Source: Aquificaceae bacterium
Lineage (GTDB): Bacteria; Aquificota; Aquificia; Aquificales; Aquificaceae
Length of the DNA: 9,054 nucleotides
NCBI GenBank assembly: GCA_026983685.1
Contig: JALSTO010000243.1
Coordinates: 1 to 9,054, forward strand
Direction of reading: 5' to 3'
Position 1 is the first letter of the stretch, and each line of letters opens with the position of its first letter. The translations under genes and the position numbers were made by a program. The notes below the pieces were generated by a model. The model saw only the letters and a program-made list of their open reading frames with translations. It made no database searches and had not been told where the DNA came from. Below, piece after piece: positions 6,106-9,054 of this stretch.

Positions 6106-6440
6106 CAAACTTTCCCTTCAAGCTCTTTGAGATAGACCTTCCACCGAGGGGGCGTTAGCTCTGTGGAACAGCCGAGGGAAGAGGTATCGTATATCTTAAA
6201 AGCCTTCGGGCTTTCAGGCTCGTGGACGAATATAAAGACCGTCCCCTGAGTCAGGGTGGTGAGGCTCTCCTTCCACCTTTTAACTTCCTCCGTCAACTTC
6301 CTGAGCCTTCCCTTAACCTCTTCAGAATTTAAGGACTCCTTAACCTTCTCCTTCGTGTCCTCAAAGACCCAATCTCCCGAGTTTATGTTCTCTATAATCT
6401 CAAGAACCCTATTCTCTGAAGGTATCCCGTAGAAACGCAT
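6105..6440 (-). CDS. 111-aa soluble protein of unknown function
   Basis: I do not recognise this protein. It has no signal peptide or membrane helix. Residues ~8-60 are strongly charged and look helical, possibly coiled-coil (KEKVKESLNSEEVKGRLRKL, EEVKRWKESL). The second half looks like a small beta-containing domain: GTVFIFVHEPESPKAFKIYD, then TSSLGCS with its only Cys, then PPRWKVYLKELEGKV at the C-terminus. The start is ATG 6440 with AAAGGAG ending 4 nt upstream; that site overlaps the stop of the preceding 37-aa gene. It sits between two copies of a two-helix/one-helix membrane gene pair, so it is probably a cytoplasmic partner of one or both. That is inference from position only. Confidence 0.75.
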   Translation of the reverse strand: MRFYGIPSENRVLEIIENINSGDWVFEDTKEKVKESLNSEEVKGRLRKLTEEVKRWKESLTTLTQGTVFIFVHEPESPKAFKIYDTSSLGCSTELTPPRWKVYLKELEGKV

Positions 6441-6449
6441 CTCTCTCCT

Positions 6450-6563
6450 TTAACTGTCAGTAGTTTCTCTTTTTGTGTTTTCCTTAGTAAGATACCACAG
6501 CACCGCAGAGGATACAACCGCAGAGGCAATTAGTAGCAGTAAAGCGAGCATGAATGTATCCAT
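6450..6563 (-). CDS. 37-aa single-helix membrane protein (copy A)
   Basis: ATG 6563 to TAA 6450 encodes 37 aa: MDTF, one hydrophobic helix at about 4-25 (LALLLLIASAVVSSAVLWYL), then a hydrophilic tail (TKENTKRETTDS). GAGGAG at 6576-6571 lies 7 nt before the ATG. The start overlaps the stop of the 64-aa gene by one base (TGATG), and its stop overlaps the ribosome site of the 111-aa gene. These contacts on both sides make it a convincing gene despite its size. It has the same length and arrangement as the 37-aa protein at 5805-5918, though the tail is mixed rather than basic. Function is unknown. Confidence 0.75.
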   Translation of the reverse strand: MDTFMLALLLLIASAVVSSAVLWYLTKENTKRETTDS

Positions 6564-6757
6564 CAACTTACTCCTCTATTAATCCAATAGAGTCCGAAGG
6601 CTAAAAGCAGTAGGAATGTGAGGATTGCAGAAGCCACATATTTCGGTTCAGAGTGCTCTTTGAATATTGGGTATATAACACCCGCTATCGCTACAACTTT
6701 GCCCAGGTCAAGCCAGTACTTACCAAACTCTTCAGAAACATTACCCCTCACTCTCAC
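6563..6757 (-). CDS. 64-aa two-helix membrane protein (copy A)
   Basis: This 64-aa protein has a polar N-terminus ([17 protein letters not shown]), helix one at about 19-31 ([13 protein letters not shown]), a charged loop (KEHSEPK) and helix two at about 40-59 ([19 protein letters not shown]), ending NRGVS. The [10 protein letters not shown] segment (10-19) matches EIGKHFLAIG of the 65-aa protein at 5908-6105. Small two-helix proteins with a GK..LD..K start are common uncharacterised accessory proteins; I cannot give a family. The likely start is GTG 6757, overlapping the hemB stop in a GTGA and preceded by GGGGAG 4 nt upstream; GTG 6751 is an alternative. The 37-aa gene follows with a one-base overlap. 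Confidence 0.78.
   Translation of the reverse strand: MRVRGNVSEEFGKYWLDLGKVVAIAGVIYPIFKEHSEPKYVASAILTFLLLLAFGLYWINRGVS
6571..6576 (-). promoter_or_regulatory. Ribosome binding site of the 37-aa gene (copy A)
   Basis: GAGGAG on the minus strand, 7 nt before ATG 6563, inside the last codons of the 64-aa gene. It supports the short ORF that follows. Confidence 0.72.
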
Positions 6758-7746
6758 ATCTCTCCCCTGTTTATGAGACGGGCAACCTCTTTTGCGAAGT
6801 AAGTAATAATCATGTCCGCTCCCGCACGTTTCATGGAGAGGAGAGACTCTATCATCACCTTCTTCTCATCTATCCATCCGAGGCTACCGCCTGCCTTTAT
6901 CATGGAGTACTCACCGCTCACGTTGTAGGCACACACGGGAAGGAGCATGTTTTCTTTTACTTTTGCGATTATGTCAAGGTAGGCAAGGGCGGGTTTTACC
7001 ATAACTATGTCCGCTCCCTCCATAACGTCCAAGAGAACTTCTTTGAGAGCCTCCCTTGAGTTGGCAGGGTCCATCTGATAGCTCCGCCTGTCCCCGAAGG
7101 AGGGTGCACTCTCCGCCGCGTCCCTGAAAGGTCCGTAGAAGGCGGAGGCAAACTTTGCGGAGTAAGCCATTATGGGTATGTGGGTGTATCCTGCGGAGTC
7201 AAGGGCAGACCTTATGGCTCTCACCATACCATCCATCATTCCAGAGGGAGCCACCATGTCCGCACCGTTCTCTGCATGAGATACAACCTGCTTTTTCAGG
7301 TTTTCCAAAGTAGCATCGTTATCAACCTCATGGTCATGGAGAACACCGCAGTGTCCGTGGGAGGTGTACTCACAGAAGCACACGTCCGTAATCAGATACA
7401 TATCTGGAACTTCCTTCTTTAAAGCCCGCAGGGTTCTCTGGATTATTCCCTTATCGCTCCATGTGTCCGACCCAACCTCGTCTTTGTGCTGGGGAATTCC
7501 GAAGAGTATAACCGCAGGAATGCCGAGGTCTCTTACCTCCTTCACCGCATCAGCCACTTTGTCAACCGAATACCTGTAAACACCGGGCATGGAGGGGACT
7601 TCCTCAACAATGTTCTCTCCATATCTCACAAAGATGGGGTATATGAGGTCATCAAGGGTTATACGGTTCTCCCTCACAAGCCTCCTTATGTTCTCAGTCC
7701 TTCTCAGTCTTCTTGGTCTCTGCTCAGGAAATGAAGACATAGCCAT
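6754..7746 (-). CDS. hemB: Delta-aminolevulinic acid dehydratase (porphobilinogen synthase)
   Basis: HemB condenses two 5-aminolevulinate molecules to porphobilinogen, the second common step of haem and other tetrapyrrole synthesis. From ATG 7746 the protein is 330 aa, the normal size. The two Schiff-base lysines are Lys198 in [15 protein letters not shown] and Lys251 in [28 protein letters not shown] carries Cys123, Cys125 and Cys133, the three-cysteine site of the zinc-dependent type. The open frame extends upstream to 8193, but that part is antisense to mtnD and not HemB-like. ATG 7740 (MSSFPEQ) is an alternative start. There is no Shine-Dalgarno sequence; a TAAAAT lies 7 nt before ATG 7746. 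As the first gene of the long minus-strand block, it may supply transcription for the small membrane genes and the lipoate ligase behind it. Confidence 0.97.
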   Translation of the reverse strand: MAMSSFPEQRPRRLRRTENIRRLVRENRITLDDLIYPIFVRYGENIVEEVPSMPGVYRYSVDKVADAVKEVRDLGIPAVILFGIPQHKDEVGSDTWSDKGIIQRTLRALKKEVPDMYLITDVCFCEYTSHGHCGVLHDHEVDNDATLENLKKQVVSHAENGADMVAPSGMMDGMVRAIRSALDSAGYTHIPIMAYSAKFASAFYGPFRDAAESAPSFGDRRSYQMDPANSREALKEVLLDVMEGADIVMVKPALAYLDIIAKVKENMLLPVCAYNVSGEYSMIKAGGSLGWIDEKKVMIESLLSMKRAGADMIITYFAKEVARLINRGEM

Positions 7747-7776
7747 ACTAAAGATTTTAATTAAAATATTCCTACT
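7747..7776. promoter_or_regulatory. 30-bp divergent promoter between hemB and mtnD, with a 14-bp palindrome
   Basis: The gap is 30 bp and holds the perfect palindrome ATTTTAATTAAAAT (7754-7767). Each arm gives a TAAAAT hexamer (five of six matches to TATAAT): minus strand 7759-7754, 7 nt before the hemB ATG, and plus strand 7762-7767, 9 nt before the mtnD ATG. No convincing -35 boxes are visible, and neither gene has a Shine-Dalgarno sequence. It reads as a symmetric bidirectional promoter; the palindrome could also bind a dimeric regulator. Confidence 0.5.
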
Positions 7777-8331
7777 ATGAGCAGACTGCTGATATACGAC
7801 GAGGAAGGAAGGCTTCTTGAGAAGATAGAGGAAGGCGAAGAGATAGCCCAGAGGCTCTCCGAGATAGGGGTTCTCTTTGAAAGGTGGGAGCCGAGCACAC
7901 CCCTTGAGCCTTCTGCGGGCGAGGAGGAAGTCCTTGATGCTTTCAAGGACCAGATAAACAGGCTCATGATAAGGTTCGGCTTCCAGTCCTGCGATGTTGT
8001 AGCCCTTACTCCCGACAATCCTAAGAAAGAGGAGCTCAGAAACAAGTTCCTTGACGAGCACACCCACAGCGACTTTGAGGTCAGATACTTCGTCTACGGA
8101 GACGGAGTTTTCTACCTGCACCCCGATGACAAAGTCTATGTTGTCCACTGCGAAGGTGGAGACCTTATAAGCGTTCCTCCCAACACTCCCCACTGGTTTG
8201 ATATGGGCGAGAATCCCAACTTCAAGTGCATAAGGCTCTTCACGACCGAAGAGGGCTGGGTGGCAAACTACACAGGCTCAGACATAGCTAAGAAGTTTCC
8301 TAAGTATGAAGGGATAGTGAGCCTTGATTAG
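7777..8331 (+). CDS. mtnD: Acireductone dioxygenase (ARD/ARD')
   Basis: MtnD is a cupin metalloenzyme of methionine salvage. With Fe2+ it turns acireductone into the keto acid precursor of methionine plus formate. With Ni2+ the same protein gives an off-pathway reaction with CO. The 184-aa length is typical. The cupin metal ligands are visible: [13 protein letters not shown] supplies His95, His97 and Glu101, and [11 protein letters not shown] supplies His139, matching His96, His98, Glu102 and His140 of the Klebsiella enzyme. ATG 7777 starts the expected N-terminus. It has no Shine-Dalgarno sequence and a -10-like hexamer 9 nt upstream, so its mRNA may be leaderless. It is the first gene of a plus-strand operon; the next enzyme-coding gene, mtnC, overlaps it by 8 nt and acts just before it in the pathway. 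Confidence 0.96.
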   Translation: MSRLLIYDEEGRLLEKIEEGEEIAQRLSEIGVLFERWEPSTPLEPSAGEEEVLDAFKDQINRLMIRFGFQSCDVVALTPDNPKKEELRNKFLDEHTHSDFEVRYFVYGDGVFYLHPDDKVYVVHCEGGDLISVPPNTPHWFDMGENPNFKCIRLFTTEEGWVANYTGSDIAKKFPKYEGIVSLD

Positions 8332-8989
8332 GGCAATTCTCACAGATATTGAGGGAACAACCTCTTCCCTTTCCTTCGTCAAGGATGTTCTCTTCCCTTA
8401 CTCCAAGAAAAAACTCGCAGATTTCCTATCAAAACACTCCGAGGACTCGGAGGTTCAGAGAATACTCAGGGAGGTTCAGGAGATAGAGTCGGGAGACCCT
8501 GTCAAGACACTGCTCGGGTGGATTGAGGAAGACAGGAAGATAACACCCCTCAAGGAGCTTCAGGGGCTTATGTGGGAGGAGGGCTATAAAACAGGAGAGC
8601 TTAAGGGACACATATACGAAGACGCTTACAGAAAGCTCAAGGAGTGGCACAACAAGGGAATTCCCCTTTACATATACTCTTCAGGCTCTGTAAAGGCTCA
8701 GAAGCTCCTCTTCGGACACACTCAGCACGGAGACCTTAACTTCCTCTTCTCGGGATACTTTGACACCAAGATAGGAAACAAGAAAGACCCCCAATCTTAC
8801 AGAAGGATAGCCGAGGAGATAGGTCTTAAGCCCGAGGAAGTTCTATTCCTATCGGACAATCCCGAGGAGATAGAGGCGTCCGCAAAGACGGGTATGCAGG
8901 TTATAAGGGTAGCAAGGGAAGGAGAGAGCGAGTTTATAGAGAACTTCCCCTACAGACAGGTAAGAAGCTTTGAGGAGATAGAACTATGA
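8324..8989 (+). CDS. mtnC: Enolase-phosphatase E1 (2,3-diketo-5-methylthio-1-phosphopentane phosphatase)
   Basis: MtnC is a HAD-superfamily enzyme that enolises and dephosphorylates diketo-methylthiopentyl phosphate to the acireductone used by MtnD. The 221-aa length is normal. HAD motifs in order are ILTDIEGTTSSLSF with Asp8 and Glu10 (the E1 form, DIEGT, of motif I), YIYSSGSVKAQ (motif II Ser), GNKKDPQSYRRIA (motif III Lys), and VLFLSDNPEEIEAS (motif IV). The only suitable start is TTG 8324, eight bases before the mtnD stop ends; no ATG or GTG is in frame near it. GAAGGGA lies 9 nt upstream, so initiation probably also relies on ribosomes finishing mtnD. The stop overlaps the tyrS start as ATGA. 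Confidence 0.95.
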   Translation: MIRAILTDIEGTTSSLSFVKDVLFPYSKKKLADFLSKHSEDSEVQRILREVQEIESGDPVKTLLGWIEEDRKITPLKELQGLMWEEGYKTGELKGHIYEDAYRKLKEWHNKGIPLYIYSSGSVKAQKLLFGHTQHGDLNFLFSGYFDTKIGNKKDPQSYRRIAEEIGLKPEEVLFLSDNPEEIEASAKTGMQVIRVAREGESEFIENFPYRQVRSFEEIEL

Positions 8990-9054
8990 GTCCTGAAGAT
9001 CAGCTCAAACTTCTGAAACAGGGAACGGTTGAGGTTATAGAGGAGAAGGAGCTC
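8986..9054 (+). CDS. tyrS: Tyrosyl-tRNA synthetase, N-terminal fragment (cut by right window edge)
   Basis: Only 23 codons are in the window. The start MSPEDQLKLLKQGTVEVIEE resembles the N-terminus of the bacterial TyrS type that opens with SPEEQL...GTVEII, before the HIGH-bearing Rossmann domain. TyrS charges tRNA-Tyr. GAGGAG at 8972-8977 lies 8 nt before ATG 8986, and the start overlaps the mtnC stop by 4 nt (ATGA), so the gene is the third member of the mtnD-mtnC operon. The assignment rests on this short N-terminus; the catalytic motifs lie beyond the edge. Confidence 0.72.
   Translation, partial: MSPEDQLKLLKQGTVEVIEEKEL

Noticed and set aside
5805..6757. Reading the small-gene cluster as a proven toxin-antitoxin or phage-defence system
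   Set aside because: Small membrane proteins beside a soluble one fit that idea, but no known toxin, antitoxin or defence domain is visible and the cluster is embedded in a metabolic operon; kept only as one hypothesis.
5908..6757. Insertion sequence or integrated element
   Set aside because: No transposase, integrase, terminal inverted repeats or target-site duplication was found, despite the lower GC.
7761..8063. Minus-strand 100-aa open frame
   Set aside because: Ser-rich antisense shadow of mtnD, overlapping the divergent promoter; no ribosome site or homology.
7747..8193. Upstream extension of the hemB frame to 8193
   Set aside because: It is the reverse complement of mtnD coding sequence; HemB homology begins near 7746 and 330 aa is the normal length.

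Overview
The window looks like chromosome from a thermophilic bacterium, most likely of the Aquificota (Aquifex/Hydrogenobacter/Hydrogenivirga-like). This is inferred from the proteins, which are compact, rich in charged residues (Glu, Lys, Arg) and biased to AGG/AGA and ATA codons. It also rests on very tight packing, with nearly every gene overlapping or abutting the next, and on the gene set. No marker here fixes the genus.

Left part (1-2235): a minus-strand pair, purC (purine synthesis) and the first 189 codons of dnaG (primase, running off the left edge). Divergent from purC across only 16 bp is a plus-strand BASS/SBF-family sodium symporter with all expected Na+-site residues. That gene ends by overlapping the stop codon of the next block, tail to tail.

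Middle part (2232-7746): one long minus-strand block that reads like a single operon. In transcription order it is hemB, a 64-aa two-TM protein, a 37-aa one-TM protein, a 111-aa soluble protein, a 65-aa two-TM protein, a second 37-aa one-TM protein, a lipoate-protein ligase, a DUF1122-like protein, a Na+/Ca2+-type exchanger, an AtpZ/AtpI-like protein, and a DUF481 outer-membrane-type beta-barrel protein. Almost every junction is a 1-31 nt overlap. The metabolic genes serve haem/tetrapyrrole synthesis, lipoylation and cation handling.

Right part (7777-9054): plus-strand mtnD, mtnC and the start of tyrS, again with overlapping junctions. mtnD and mtnC are consecutive enzymes of methionine salvage. 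They diverge from hemB across 30 bp.

The least explained part is 5805-6757. It holds two copies of a gene pair (a two-TM protein of about 65 aa followed by a one-TM protein of exactly 37 aa) flanking a 111-aa soluble protein of unknown function. The 37-aa genes are easily missed but have clear ribosome binding sites. A second theme is that genes likely to be first in a transcript (purC, the BASS gene, hemB, mtnD) have no Shine-Dalgarno sequence and carry a -10-like hexamer only 6-9 nt before the start codon. In both divergent pairs these hexamers lie in a palindromic or near-palindromic element. Together this suggests leaderless mRNAs from symmetric bidirectional promoters. I saw no tRNA, rRNA, CRISPR array, insertion sequence or convincing terminator, and no gene-free stretch longer than about 50 bases.
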